A DNA stretch of 64,000 nucleotides, taken from Mycobacteriaceae bacterium. GTDB lineage: Bacteria; Actinomycetota; Actinomycetes; Mycobacteriales; Mycobacteriaceae. This document shows, in pieces, positions 17,789 through 27,185 of the stretch. Both the position numbers and the translations under genes were made by a program. The DNA lies in NCBI GenBank assembly GCA_019749805.1, contig JAIEPH010000027.1, forward strand, positions 62,001 to 126,000. Direction: 5' to 3'. The notes beneath the pieces are model-generated. The model saw only the letters and a program-made list of their open reading frames with translations, had not been told where the DNA came from and did not search any database. Positions within the stretch are counted from its first letter, which is position 1. Every line of letters starts with the position of its first letter.

Positions 17789-17995
17789 TCATCCGTCAAA
17801 GTGATCGCCACAGACGCCGCAGACCTCGAACTGTCGGCGCTTCCAACGAGCGACCGGAACGAAGAACAACGAGACCTGTTTGAACTCGCGCATCCGCGTC
17901 CACTGCGAGGTGTTATGACAGCGCGGACAGGCGCGAACCCGTCCGGCGCCAAGATATTTCTGCTTCGTGTCATAACCGAAGATGAAGAACAACAC
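17789..17995 (-). CDS. Zinc-ribbon domain protein
   Basis: A protein of about 68 residues starting FFIFGYDTKQKYLGAGRVRACPRC has two CxxC pairs, CPRC and CGVC, separated by about 30 residues including FFVPVARWKRRQ. That is the zinc-ribbon layout of a conserved actinobacterial small protein. The GTG at 17995 after GGTGG is preferred; a TTG at 18016 would add seven residues. Its function is unknown; a nucleic-acid or protein-binding role is only a family-level guess. Confidence 0.75.
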   Translation of the reverse strand: MLFFIFGYDTKQKYLGAGRVRACPRCHNTSQWTRMREFKQVSLFFVPVARWKRRQFEVCGVCGDHFDG

Positions 17996-18029
17996 AATGC
18001 CACCGTAGGGGACCAAGGATGGTCGGACA

Positions 18030-19439
18030 CTAGGCGAGCGAACCGTCGGTTGAGCGTTGCAGGCCGGCTGCTTTCAGCAGTTCGGTGAACGCACCGACGA
18101 ACGCCTCGGTGAGTTCGTGGGCGTCACGAAAGATGTTCTGGTCGGCCAACACCGCGACGCTCAACTGGTCGGCATAGCTCCACACCGTCATGTTCAGCGC
18201 AGCGCCGGCAGCAAGCGGTCCCACGGAGTAGAACTCGGTCACCACGGCGCCGGCGGCCCTGACGCGTTCCCGGGGTCCGGGGACGTTGGACACGATCAGA
18301 TTGAACAGCTGATTGGGAGCCTCGCGCCGTGACATCCAGCCAAACGTCGCCCGTGTGATGGCCGGCGGCACGAACTCCAGCCACTGACCCACCAGAGTGG
18401 GGCCAAGCAGCTGGTGATCCTCCTTGGCGATGTACGTGGAAGTACGGACGAGCCGCAGCCGCTCCATCGGGTCGTGGGCCTGAACGGGAAGCGAGACCAA
18501 CATCGTGGCCAACGCGTTGCCACTTATCCTGTCCGGCGACGTGTCCGTGGCGGTGGGAACCGACGCGATGAGCGGTTGGTCGGCGGGTTCACCGTGGTCG
18601 AGTAACACGCGCCTCAATGCGCCGGCCGTCGTCGTCAACACCAGGTCGTTGATCGTCACGTCGAGCCTCTTGCGGAGGGCTACCACTTCGTCCAGCGCGA
18701 CGGCGGTGCTCGCGAAAACCCTTGTGGCCGAGAGCTTCTGATTGAAGAAGGTGGGCGGCGGCTTGAACTTGGCGGCCAGCTCCGGGTGCCGGTCACGCTG
18801 CCTGGCGCGAGACTGCAGCCGGTAGGCGCCGATCAGTCCTGCCCGCACCGCCGTGGGCAGCGCCCGCAGCCGCGCGAAGTGGTCCCGCACCGCGAAGCGC
18901 ACGACTTCGACAGACGTCGGCGGAGCCGAGGCCGGGCTGGTGCGGCTCTGCTCCGATCCGGTGTCGAATCCCTTCACTGCCCGCGCCATGAGATTGGCGG
19001 AGGCGACGCCGTCGGCGAGGACGTGGTGCACCTTGCCGATGACCGCGACCCGCTGATCTGCCAAGCCTTCGGCGTAGAAGAACTGCCACAGCGGACGGCT
19101 GCGGTCGAGGGGTGTCCCGGCGATGGTGCCGATCACGGCGTCGAGTTGGCGCCGGCCGCCGGGCGCTGGGACCTGCACTCGCTGCAGGTGATAGTCGAGG
19201 TCGAGTTCGGCGTCCTCTCGCCAGATCGGGCGATGCAGACGCCACGGCGTCTTCACCAACTGATAGTGCAGCGGCTCCAGAACGCCGAGGCTGGTGCGGA
19301 AGACATCGCAGAACGCGTCAAATGTCGCCTCGCCTTCGAAGCCCGTGGTGTCGACGATGGCCACCTTCAGGGTGTGCTGATGCACGTTCGGCGTCTCGCT
19401 GCTCAACAACAGCAAGTCCCACCCGCTGAGTCGCTTCAC
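18030..19439 (-). CDS. Wax ester synthase / diacylglycerol acyltransferase (WS/DGAT)
   Basis: The 469-residue protein carries the HHxxxDG active-site motif as HHVLADG (about residue 140), preceded by the PLDRSRPLWQFFYAEGL block. The C-terminal PGPRERVRAAGAVVTEFYSVGPL region is typical of mycobacterial Tgs proteins. These enzymes use acyl-CoA to esterify diacylglycerol or alcohols, storing triacylglycerol or wax ester, and often rise in dormancy. The start has a GGGGAGGAG site. A separate alpha/beta hydrolase gene lies 36 bp upstream on the same strand, possibly one operon. Confidence 0.92.
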   Translation of the reverse strand: MKRLSGWDLLLLSSETPNVHQHTLKVAIVDTTGFEGEATFDAFCDVFRTSLGVLEPLHYQLVKTPWRLHRPIWREDAELDLDYHLQRVQVPAPGGRRQLDAVIGTIAGTPLDRSRPLWQFFYAEGLADQRVAVIGKVHHVLADGVASANLMARAVKGFDTGSEQSRTSPASAPPTSVEVVRFAVRDHFARLRALPTAVRAGLIGAYRLQSRARQRDRHPELAAKFKPPPTFFNQKLSATRVFASTAVALDEVVALRKRLDVTINDLVLTTTAGALRRVLLDHGEPADQPLIASVPTATDTSPDRISGNALATMLVSLPVQAHDPMERLRLVRTSTYIAKEDHQLLGPTLVGQWLEFVPPAITRATFGWMSRREAPNQLFNLIVSNVPGPRERVRAAGAVVTEFYSVGPLAAGAALNMTVWSYADQLSVAVLADQNIFRDAHELTEAFVGAFTELLKAAGLQRSTDGSLA

Positions 19440-19475
19440 CGCCGCTCCTCCCCTCGCCCCGGAGGCCTTGTGCCA

Positions 19476-20402
19476 CTACCTGGCGGTGCGCTCGGCGACG
19501 CGCGGCGATGGAAGCCGGCGGTGTACCGATTCGATCGCCCGCCGGAGTCCGGGGACGAAGACAGCCGGCTGCAGGGTGCAACCCGCGTGGCCGGCCTCGA
19601 CCGTCACCGTCTCGGCGTCGGGTATCTGACTTGCCAGCCACTTCTGCCGCCGGACACCGAAGGCTCGATCTTTGGCAGTCACCAGAACCGATGTGGGGAC
19701 GTCGATCTCGCCGACCCAGGTCGTCGAATCGAATCGGACCACCTCGGCGATCGCGCGGGTGACGCCCCCCGGCGAGGTGGCGCGGAACTGACTCAACACC
19801 CACTGGTGATCGGGGAGCAATCCACCTGTCACCGGTGCCGAGGGCCCGCAGCGACGGGGCGTGGGGCCGAGCGCCTCGATCAGCGAGGCGAACACGCCGG
19901 TGGCCAACCTCTCGTAGCGAGCGCGACTAACGGCTGCCGCAGCGGCGCACAGCACCAGTCCGTCGACCCGTTCACGATGTCGTTTCCACACCAGTTGCGC
20001 GACGAGCGACCCCATCGAATAGCCGACCGGCACGAAACTGGGAATGCCCAAGGCATCGGCGAGTGCCGCGACATCGTCAGCACAGTCCTCCAGCAGGACG
20101 CGGGGCGCCGAGATACCTTGCCCGTGGCAGCGCTGGTCGAACACCACGACGCGGCCGAACTCGCGCACCACGTCCAAAGCGGGGTACCACGTCATGAGCC
20201 CCGTACAGGCCAGCGAGTGCAGCAGCAGGTACGCCGGGCCGTCCGAGGGGCCCGAGTCATAGACATATGTGCTGCCCCGGTTGGGCAGATCGATGACCCG
20301 CCCTTGCGGAATCCGGCCGACCGGTGCCAGCGCGGGCACCTTCGGCAGCCGCGACAGCGGGAGACCTCGAAGAGGCCAGAAGCCATTGATGGCTCCATTC
20401 AA
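19476..20402 (-). CDS. Alpha/beta hydrolase
   Basis: The 308-residue protein has the alpha/beta-hydrolase layout: LLLHSLACTG oxyanion region, FDQRCHGQG, the nucleophile elbow GYSMGS, a late Asp in TAKDRAFG, and the catalytic His in EAGHAGCTLQP. It may be a lipase or esterase acting with the WS/DGAT encoded just downstream, but the substrate is unknown. The TTG start at 20402 is the only upstream option giving a complete fold; its ribosome-binding site is weak, so the start is uncertain. Confidence 0.85.
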   Translation of the reverse strand: MNGAINGFWPLRGLPLSRLPKVPALAPVGRIPQGRVIDLPNRGSTYVYDSGPSDGPAYLLLHSLACTGLMTWYPALDVVREFGRVVVFDQRCHGQGISAPRVLLEDCADDVAALADALGIPSFVPVGYSMGSLVAQLVWKRHRERVDGLVLCAAAAAVSRARYERLATGVFASLIEALGPTPRRCGPSAPVTGGLLPDHQWVLSQFRATSPGGVTRAIAEVVRFDSTTWVGEIDVPTSVLVTAKDRAFGVRRQKWLASQIPDAETVTVEAGHAGCTLQPAVFVPGLRRAIESVHRRLPSPRVAERTAR

Positions 20403-20490
20403 ACACCCTGGAGAAGTCGAGTGGCGGCTAAGGCAAGTTATTCCGGGCTCGCCGCGGGAATGCAGTCACTCAAAGGCGCCGGCAGAAGGG

Positions 20491-21228
20491 ATGCTCATGC
20501 TCACAGCTGTGCTGTTCGGACTGGCGGCGTCTAGCGCGTTGGTGATCGGTGCGGCCGTCGGCGCACGGTGGGATCTGCCCAAGAAGGTGACCGGTGTATT
20601 GCTGGCCTTTGCCAGTGGCGCCCTCATCTCCGCGCTGGCCTTCGAGCTGTTCGAAGATGCCTTCCACCTGGGCGGAGCGCTGCACTCTGGTCTCGGCCTG
20701 CTTGCCGGAGCGGCCGCGTTCGTCATCGCGGATAGTCTGCTCGATCGCTATGTCAGTGGCCATTCCGGCCCGGAGCAACGTGAAGTGGTCACCGACGGGG
20801 CTCGCCGAGGCGTTGGGCTGGCGCTGTTGGCCGCGGTGACTTTGGACGGCGTGCCCGAGAATCTGGCATTGGGTGTCTCGTTGGTGGGCGGAGCGTCGGT
20901 TTCGCTATTGGTGGCGATCTTCTTCTCCAACTTGCCCGAATCGCTGGTCGGTGCGATGTCGATGCGTCGCTCCGGTATGGGCGCTCGAGCTGCGGTCGGT
21001 GTCTGGGTGGCGTGCGCGGTGCTGCTGGCGGCCGCGGTGGTCGTAGGCAGGGTTACCGCCGGACAATTGAGCGATCCCGTTTTGGCGGTGGCGCTCGCAT
21101 TCGCCGGCGGCGCGGTGTTGGCGTCGCTAGCCGACACGCTCATGCCCGAAGCGTTCGAACATGGCCGGCCGCTGAACGCGTTCGCCACCGCGGGCGGATT
21201 CTTCCTGTCCTTCATTCTCGCCGGCTGA
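20491..21228 (+). CDS. ZIP-family metal transporter with unusual metal motif
   Basis: The 245-residue membrane protein has about eight hydrophobic helices. Two helices carry the ZIP metal-site pattern: LDGVPENLALGVSL (about residue 118) and FFSNLPESLVGAM (about residue 145). In classical ZIPs these begin with His (HNxPEG-like); here they begin with Asp and Asn. The ATG at 20491 follows a GCAGAAGGG site. Zinc, iron or manganese uptake is the family role; the substitutions leave the substrate open. The gene is divergent from the hydrolase gene. Confidence 0.8.
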   Translation: MLMLTAVLFGLAASSALVIGAAVGARWDLPKKVTGVLLAFASGALISALAFELFEDAFHLGGALHSGLGLLAGAAAFVIADSLLDRYVSGHSGPEQREVVTDGARRGVGLALLAAVTLDGVPENLALGVSLVGGASVSLLVAIFFSNLPESLVGAMSMRRSGMGARAAVGVWVACAVLLAAAVVVGRVTAGQLSDPVLAVALAFAGGAVLASLADTLMPEAFEHGRPLNAFATAGGFFLSFILAG

Positions 21229-21374
21229 ACCCGGCGACCCAGTGCGACGAAGCCGATCGGGATCTCCGGCCGACCAATTTACGCGCAAGGCAGTTTCGTC
21301 GACGTTGCTTGCGGGCATCTGCGTGGCGAGGCCCAGCGCGCTGGGTGACCGACCAGGCGTGAGGACGTGAGGCT

Positions 21375-22616
21375 GTGATCGGACCCGACCGCAGGTCTGG
21401 TCATGAGTGGTGGATAGGGGCGATTGGTGGGCTGCTGGCCGGCCTGGTGGTGAGTCGATGGTGGAATCGGTCGCCCGCGGACTCGGTCACTGCGTGGGAC
21501 GCCACGACTGTCGAGACCACCTCGGCCGCGCCCGCCCGCCCCGCAGCTGACCGTGATCTTCCCGAACCCGACGCCAATGAAGACACCCAGGATGCCCCTG
21601 ACCCAGAAGACCCCTCCAAGCCAGATTCACCCACCGATCTCAAGAAGCGTTCGGTGTTGTTCGTGCTCCGCAAAACGGCGCGGGAGTTCAGCACCGATCA
21701 GTGCACCGACCTGGCCGCAGCCCTGACGTATTACGCCGTGCTCTCGCTGTTCCCCGCGTTGGTGGTTGTGGTCTCGCTGCTCGGCGTGTTCGGTCAGGGG
21801 CAGCGGACCACCGAGGCGGTCTTGCAGATCGTGGATGATCTCGGCCCGGCCTCCGCGGTTGACACGCTGCGCGCCCCGATTCAGCAATTGGTCGAGTCCC
21901 CGTCGGCTGGTTTCGCGCTGATCGTCGGTATCGCCGGCGCGTTGTGGTCGGCGTCGGCTTATATCGGCGCCTTCGGTCGGGCCATGAACCGGATATACGA
22001 AGTGGAAGAAGGCCGACCGGTCTGGAAGTTGCGGCCGATTCAGTTGGCGGTGACTCTGGTCGGGCTCGTCGCCGTGGCCGTCGTCGCGTTCATGCTGGCG
22101 GTCAGCGGACCGCTCGCCCATGCGGTCGGCGACGCCATCGGAGCGGGCGAGGTCGCGCTGACGGCTTGGAACATCGGGCGCTGGCCGATCGTCCTGATCT
22201 TCGTGATCTTGGCGGTCGCTGTCTTGTATTACTCCTCCCCCAATGTCAAGCAACCGAAGTTCCGGTGGATCAGCATCGGCGCCGGGGTGGCGATACTGGT
22301 CTGGATTCTGGCGTCGGTCGGGTTCGGCTTCTATGTCGCCAACTTCGGCAGTTACAACAAGACCTACGGTGCGCTGGCCGGAGTCATCGTCTTCCTACTC
22401 TGGTTGTGGATCACCAATTTGGCACTGCTCTTCGGAGCTGAACTGGACGCCGAACTCGAACGCGGCCGCCAACTGCAGGCAGGCATCCGTGCCGAACGCG
22501 ATCTGCAATTGCCGCCTCGCGACAGCCGGGTCGCCCTCAAGAATCAGGTCAAAGAAGAACAGGACGTCGAACGTGGCCGCGCCCTACGGGAATCCCGAGG
22601 CCAAGACGACGACTGA
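21375..22616 (+). CDS. YihY/BrkB-family inner membrane protein
   Basis: The 413-residue protein has one N-terminal hydrophobic stretch (GAIGGLLAGLVVS), an acidic Pro/Asp linker (about 45-90), and the YihY/BrkB core. The core includes FSTDQCTDLAAALTYYAVLSLFPALV and further helices ending with LFLLWLWITNLALLFGAELDAELER. The family was once called ribonuclease BN; it is now regarded as a membrane protein or transporter of unclear function. The charged C-terminal tail is cytosolic. The GTG start follows GTGAGGCT. Confidence 0.88.
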   Translation: MIGPDRRSGHEWWIGAIGGLLAGLVVSRWWNRSPADSVTAWDATTVETTSAAPARPAADRDLPEPDANEDTQDAPDPEDPSKPDSPTDLKKRSVLFVLRKTAREFSTDQCTDLAAALTYYAVLSLFPALVVVVSLLGVFGQGQRTTEAVLQIVDDLGPASAVDTLRAPIQQLVESPSAGFALIVGIAGALWSASAYIGAFGRAMNRIYEVEEGRPVWKLRPIQLAVTLVGLVAVAVVAFMLAVSGPLAHAVGDAIGAGEVALTAWNIGRWPIVLIFVILAVAVLYYSSPNVKQPKFRWISIGAGVAILVWILASVGFGFYVANFGSYNKTYGALAGVIVFLLWLWITNLALLFGAELDAELERGRQLQAGIRAERDLQLPPRDSRVALKNQVKEEQDVERGRALRESRGQDDD

Positions 22617-22628
22617 TCGGCGGGCGCT

Positions 22629-24095
22629 CTACCGGCTACTCGAGCCCGTCGCCGGCGCTCGACGCTCCTTGAGCGCGTCCAGCAACCGATGTTCAGCGTC
22701 GTCGCCCGGCTTGATACCCGTTGGGATGCGAAGCAGGAAGAACGCGCCGAGCACCCACCAGGCACCGAACAGAATCCACGGCTGCACGTCGAGGAACGCA
22801 GGCATGCCCGGCAGGTAGAGACTCAACAGCCCGACGCACAGCACGACGGCGGCGCCCCCGATCGCCAGGCCAGCATTTCCCTTCCCGCCGACCCGTAGCG
22901 GCCGATCCATCTGCGGCTCCCGCCGACGCAGGACCAAGAAGACGACGGACACCAGCAGGTACGCGATGACGATGCTCGGAGAGCCGGAGTCTACGAGCCA
23001 ACCGAGCATCGCCTCGCCCAAGAACGGGGCAATGAAGGAAAGGCCGCCGATGAACAGCAGTGCGTTGACCGGAGTGCGGAACTTCGGGTGCAGCTTGCCG
23101 AACCAGGCGGGCAGCATGCCAGAGCGCGCCATCGAGTACATCAATCTCGATGCACCGAGCAGCAACGAGTTCCACGAGGTGAGGATTCCGGCGATGCCTC
23201 CTGCGATCAGGAGCTTCGCCATGAGGTCGCTGCTGAACAGAACACCGAACGCATCCGCGGTGGCAATGTCCGCCTCTGTCAGATCGGCTGCACTCATCGC
23301 CGACGATGTTGTCAGGATGGTCATGACGTACCAGATGGTCGCGAGGATCACGGCGATGACGACCAAGCGTCCGATCTGACGGGCGGGCACGTTCACTTCC
23401 TCCGCGGACTGCGGGATGACGTCGAATCCGACGAACAAGAACGGCACCACCACGAGCACGGCGAAGAACCCTGCCGCACCGCCGGTGAAGAACGGTTGCA
23501 TATTGTCCGTTGAGCCGCCGGTGAAGGAGCCGAAGACCAGCATCAGGCCGATGACCAGCAGCAGCACCACGACAAACGTCTGCGCCACGCTCGCGAACTT
23601 GACCCCGAGGATGTTGATGGTGGTGATGACGACCGCGGCGATCGCGCCAACAAGTGCCCAAGTGAGATAGACGGGGCTGCCCGCAACCTCCCACAGATAT
23701 ATCTGGTTGAGGCCCGGAAAGAGGTACAGCGCGGTTCTGGGAAGGGCCACCGCCTCAAACGCCACGATGGTCACGTAACCGCCGACGATGCCCCAGGAGC
23801 CGATGAACGACCACCGCGGGCCCATGCCGCGCAGCAAGAAGTTGTGCTCTCCTCCGGCCTTGGGCATGGCTGCCGTGAGCTCGGCGTACGTCAGGCCGAC
23901 CACGCCCATGATCACACCGCCTGCGGTCATCGCCAGCACGGCTCCGAGCGTTCCCGCGGAGCCGATCCAGTCCCCGGTGAGCACCACCCAGCCGAAGCCG
24001 ATCATGGCACCAAAGCCGAGGGCTAGTACATCCCAATTGCCGAGGACCTTCAGCAGAGAGGCGTCTTCGGTTTTATCGACTACGTTTCTCTCCAT
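22629..24095 (-). CDS. APC-superfamily amino acid permease
   Basis: The 488-residue protein has about 12 membrane helices. The first helix region, ALGFGAMIGFGWVVLTGDWI, is the substrate-binding GxG segment typical of the amino acid/polyamine/organocation superfamily. AEEVNVPARQIGRLVV follows helix 6, as in this family. It probably imports an amino acid or amine by proton symport; the substrate is not readable. The ATG at 24095 is used; a GTG three codons earlier is also possible, both after GAAAGGTG. It is convergent with the YihY gene, 12 bp away. Confidence 0.9.
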   Translation of the reverse strand: MERNVVDKTEDASLLKVLGNWDVLALGFGAMIGFGWVVLTGDWIGSAGTLGAVLAMTAGGVIMGVVGLTYAELTAAMPKAGGEHNFLLRGMGPRWSFIGSWGIVGGYVTIVAFEAVALPRTALYLFPGLNQIYLWEVAGSPVYLTWALVGAIAAVVITTINILGVKFASVAQTFVVVLLLVIGLMLVFGSFTGGSTDNMQPFFTGGAAGFFAVLVVVPFLFVGFDVIPQSAEEVNVPARQIGRLVVIAVILATIWYVMTILTTSSAMSAADLTEADIATADAFGVLFSSDLMAKLLIAGGIAGILTSWNSLLLGASRLMYSMARSGMLPAWFGKLHPKFRTPVNALLFIGGLSFIAPFLGEAMLGWLVDSGSPSIVIAYLLVSVVFLVLRRREPQMDRPLRVGGKGNAGLAIGGAAVVLCVGLLSLYLPGMPAFLDVQPWILFGAWWVLGAFFLLRIPTGIKPGDDAEHRLLDALKERRAPATGSSSR

Positions 24096-24264
24096 TGAGA
24101 ACACACACCTTTCAGGTGCTCGTCTTGGCTACCGCTGAGGGCTGAACTCAAGCTAGCCGATTGTCGGTCCTCGTCGATTGCGAAACGGCGCAAGGAGCAG
24201 GGCGATGGGAATGCGTGGCCTTTGGTCTCGACCAGCCGTGTTACCGGGCGATTTCAGCCGGCTG

Positions 24265-24891
24265 TCAGCGAGACGAGGTCTGCGGATTCACCCAGCGCCA
24301 CTGTCGGGTGGAGCATTCCTGGGCGTCGGGAACGCGATCCCGCACTGCCGCAACGACACCCGGCCACCACTGCTCGTCGTAGTCGTCGCCGGATAGCCAG
24401 CCGCCCGGTGCCACCTTCGGCAGCCAGCCGTCAATGTCGGCGAGCACGCTGTCGTACTCGTGGCGGGCGTCGAGGTGTACCCAGGCCAGGGACCCGTCGG
24501 CGAAGAGCGCGGCAGCCGCCGGTGACGGGCCGACCAAGAGGTGTAGCCGGTCGGCGAAACCACACGCGATGACGTTGCGGTGCAACTGCCCGGCCAGGGT
24601 GCCGCCCCCATCGGCGACGGCCGCGGCATGAGAGTCTTTGGCCGCGGTGCCCTCGCGCCCGCTGCCGCGGCAGTAGTCGACGCCGACCACGGTGAAGTCT
24701 CGGTTCGACTCGCGCACCACCTCGGCCAGCGAGCACAGACTGCGGCCCAGGTAGGAGCCGACCTCGACGAACGTGCTGCCGTCCGCGAAGGTGGTCACCG
24801 CCTCCTCCTGCAGGTCACGCCAGCCGAACCAGCCGTGAATCTGCGACCAGTGCGATATCGGGGCAGTGTGGTCTTCGGGCAGTGGGCTCAC
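24265..24891 (-). CDS. Class I SAM-dependent methyltransferase-like protein
   Basis: The 208-residue protein has a Rossmann methyltransferase core of the Methyltransf_24 type. Motif I is FVEVGSYLGRSLCSLAEVV, motif II is VVGVDYCRGSG, and a later acidic strand is LAWVHLDARHEYDSVLADIDGWL. Such proteins often modify sugars or small molecules; the substrate is unknown. The GTG start has a GAGAGGA site. It stands alone between the permease and the divergent DUF4174 gene. Confidence 0.8.
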   Translation of the reverse strand: MSPLPEDHTAPISHWSQIHGWFGWRDLQEEAVTTFADGSTFVEVGSYLGRSLCSLAEVVRESNRDFTVVGVDYCRGSGREGTAAKDSHAAAVADGGGTLAGQLHRNVIACGFADRLHLLVGPSPAAAALFADGSLAWVHLDARHEYDSVLADIDGWLPKVAPGGWLSGDDYDEQWWPGVVAAVRDRVPDAQECSTRQWRWVNPQTSSR

Positions 24892-25008
24892 GTGTCAGAT
24901 CCTCTCGGGCAGCGCATCGACTCAGCACGAATTCAACGCGACGCCAGAGTGACGCGAACTAGTCGCTTCCGCGATCTCGACCACCGTTCATGAGTCGGTA
25001 AGGTCGAA

Positions 25009-25485
25009 ATGATTATGGTCGCGAAGCGCGGTGTTCGGCGATTGTCGCTCATGTTGATGGTGTTTTTGACCAGCATTGCCCTGGGATCGGCAACTGCCGC
25101 GGCCGACGAACTGGGTAACTATCGGTGGGAACATCGCCCTTTGCTGGTGTTCGCAGCGACGGACAGCGATCCACGGCTCGTTGAAACGCTGAACCGAATC
25201 GAGGCCAGCCGCTGTGACTTCGTCAGCCGTGACATGGTGCTTGGCCTTGTGGTGACCGGGGGCAACAGCACGCTGGACGGTCAAGTCATCAACACCGATG
25301 AGCCACAACGGCTTAGAGACCGGTATGCGATCGGCGAGAACGCCTTCAGCGTGTTGCTGATCGGAAAAGACGGCGGCGAAAAGCTGCGCGTCGACGAGGT
25401 ACCGGATTTGCAAGCGATCTATGACCTGATCGATGGCATGCCCATGCGAACCCGCGAGATGAGTGCCAACCCGAGTCGGTGTTGA
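25009..25485 (+). CDS. Secreted DUF4174 protein
   Basis: The 158-residue protein starts with a signal peptide (RRLSLMLMVFLTSIALGSATAAA). The DUF4174 core follows: YRWEHRPLLVFAATDSDPRL, LVVTGG and an FSVLLIGKDGGEKLR strand before IYDLIDGMPMRTREM. The fold is thioredoxin-like, but the usual CxxC is missing, so redox activity is unlikely. Its stop overlaps the start of the CIA30-like lipoprotein (TGATG), so the two are coupled and may work together at the cell surface. The function is unknown. Confidence 0.82.
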   Translation: MIMVAKRGVRRLSLMLMVFLTSIALGSATAAADELGNYRWEHRPLLVFAATDSDPRLVETLNRIEASRCDFVSRDMVLGLVVTGGNSTLDGQVINTDEPQRLRDRYAIGENAFSVLLIGKDGGEKLRVDEVPDLQAIYDLIDGMPMRTREMSANPSRC

Positions 25486-26159
25486 TGTCAGCGCGGCGGT
25501 GGTACCGACGTGGGCTCGTCGGCATCGTGGTCGCATCCTCGGCGCTTCTGACTGTTTCTTGCGGAAGCACCGGGCAAACGGTCAACACAGACGAGGCAAC
25601 GAGCGTGCCGGAGGCCCCTCACTCATCCGCGCAAGCACCCGGGCCAGCAGGGGCGGGCGTCGGTATCGTCGACCTCGACGACGCCAGCGAGGTGGCCGCC
25701 TGGACAACGGTCAACGACCCCGTGATGGGCGGCATGTCCACCTCGAGAATCGCGTTCGGCGAGGGTGGCCTCGTGTTCTCCGGGGACATCTCGCTGCAGA
25801 ACAACGGCGGGTTCGCCTCGGCCCGCAGTCCGCAGGACCCCGACATCGGGCGAAGAGCAACAGGCGCGAAGTCGCTGCGCGTGCACGCTGTGGGCGACGG
25901 TAAGACCTACCTGTTGAAGGTGGGCACCGCAGGGCAACCATGGTCCTACATCCAGCGATTCGGCACCGAGGCCGCCGTCCAGCGGATCTACGAACTGCCC
26001 ATTGAGGGCTTCGAGCCGGTGGGCATGCGACTCGATCCCGCACCCGACGCGCCGCAGGCTCTGGACCCCTCAAGCATCAGCCAGGTGTCGGTCTACATTC
26101 TCGACAAACAGCAGGGCCCCTTCGAGCTCACTATCAGCGCGATCGACGCCACAGCCTGA
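25485..26159 (+). CDS. CIA30-family lipoprotein
   Basis: The 224-residue precursor has a positively charged N-terminus and a lipobox, LLTVSCGS, with the acylated Cys near residue 26. After a Ser/Pro/Ala linker comes a CIA30/NDUFAF1-like jelly-roll domain: WTTVNDPVMGGMSTSRI, LVFSGDISLQNNGGFASAR, VHAVGDGKTYLLKV, and ISQVSVYILDKQQGPFELTISAI. In mitochondria this domain helps complex I assembly. Bacterial surface versions are uncharacterised and may bind carbohydrate. The ATG at 25485 overlaps the DUF4174 stop by one base. Confidence 0.85.
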   Translation: MSARRWYRRGLVGIVVASSALLTVSCGSTGQTVNTDEATSVPEAPHSSAQAPGPAGAGVGIVDLDDASEVAAWTTVNDPVMGGMSTSRIAFGEGGLVFSGDISLQNNGGFASARSPQDPDIGRRATGAKSLRVHAVGDGKTYLLKVGTAGQPWSYIQRFGTEAAVQRIYELPIEGFEPVGMRLDPAPDAPQALDPSSISQVSVYILDKQQGPFELTISAIDATA

Positions 26160-26185
26160 GGACTACTCCCGCAACAGGTTCCGCG

Positions 26186-27151
26186 TCAAGCCTCTCGCCT
26201 GACGACTCCTTCCGAGAAGGTGGCCCGGTACTCGGAAGGGGACACATCCACGATCCTGCGGAAGTGCAGCCGCAGGTTCGATCCGGTTCCGAGGCCGACC
26301 TGATCCGCGATCTGGTCGACGGACAACCTCGTGCTCTCCAGGAGCTCTCGCGCGGCGTCGACCCGAGCGCGCAAGATCCACTGCAACGGTGTGCTGCCGG
26401 TCTCTTCGGCGAAGCGGCGCAGGAACGTACGCGGCGACATTCGCGCGTGCGCCGCGAGATCATCGATGGTGAGCGGCTGGTCGAGCCGCGCCATGACCCA
26501 TTCGCGGGTCGCGGCCAGAATGTCGCCGCGGGGCACGGAGCTGTTCTTCGGCAGATACTGGGCTTGCCCTCCGTTCCGGTGGGGCGCCGTCACGAGGCCG
26601 CGGGCAATCTCGTTCGCCGCGGTGACCCCGAGGTCGCGTCGCACGATGTGCAGGCACAGGTCGAGACCGGCGGCGGCACCCGCGGAGGTGAGGATGGGTC
26701 CTTCGTCGACGAAGAGCACGTTCGGCTGGACCTTGATCTTCGGGTATCGCTCCGCGAACTGTTCGGCGGCGTCCCAGTGCGTCGTCGCACGAAGGCCGTC
26801 GAGCAGGCCGGCATCGGCGAGGGCGAAGGCGCCGTAGCAGATCGACGCGATCCGCGCGCCGCGCGATGCCGCGTCCCGGAGTGCTTCGTGCACCTTTGTC
26901 GGCACGTGTCGACCCGCCGGTGCGTAGCCCGGGACGATGACTGTGTCGGCTCCAGCCAGCGCCGCCAGCCCACGGGAGACGGCGTATCCAAAGCCCCCAT
27001 GAGCCGGCACCGTTCCAGCATCAACCCCGCAGAGCGCGACGTCATAGGGGAACCCCGTCTCAGGATGGAACACCTCCGCCGGGATCCCCACGTCCAGGGG
27101 GAGCGCGCCGTCGAGCACGAGGACCGCCACCTGATGGGGTCGGTCCATCAC
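26186..27151 (-). CDS. GlxA-type AraC regulator (DJ-1/PfpI plus HTH)
   Basis: The 321-residue protein has an N-terminal DJ-1/PfpI domain (about 1-185) with the nucleophile-elbow cysteine in ASICYGAFALADAG. The C-terminal AraC double helix-turn-helix (about 210-315) shows HARMSPRTFLRRFAEETGSTPLQWIL and a closing SPSEYRATF. It would bind a small ligand and regulate neighbouring genes. It is divergent from a quinone oxidoreductase gene, and a perfect 14-bp palindrome lies between them. GTG 27151 or ATG 27148 may be the start. Confidence 0.92.
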   Translation of the reverse strand: MMDRPHQVAVLVLDGALPLDVGIPAEVFHPETGFPYDVALCGVDAGTVPAHGGFGYAVSRGLAALAGADTVIVPGYAPAGRHVPTKVHEALRDAASRGARIASICYGAFALADAGLLDGLRATTHWDAAEQFAERYPKIKVQPNVLFVDEGPILTSAGAAAGLDLCLHIVRRDLGVTAANEIARGLVTAPHRNGGQAQYLPKNSSVPRGDILAATREWVMARLDQPLTIDDLAAHARMSPRTFLRRFAEETGSTPLQWILRARVDAARELLESTRLSVDQIADQVGLGTGSNLRLHFRRIVDVSPSEYRATFSEGVVRREA

Positions 27152-27185
27152 AGCATCGCCTCGCTGTCACTATCCTCGCGCATAT

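Noticed and set aside
18786..20534. 582-codon plus-strand frame opposite the WS/DGAT and hydrolase genes
   Set aside because: It spans two well-supported minus-strand genes and has no domain character.
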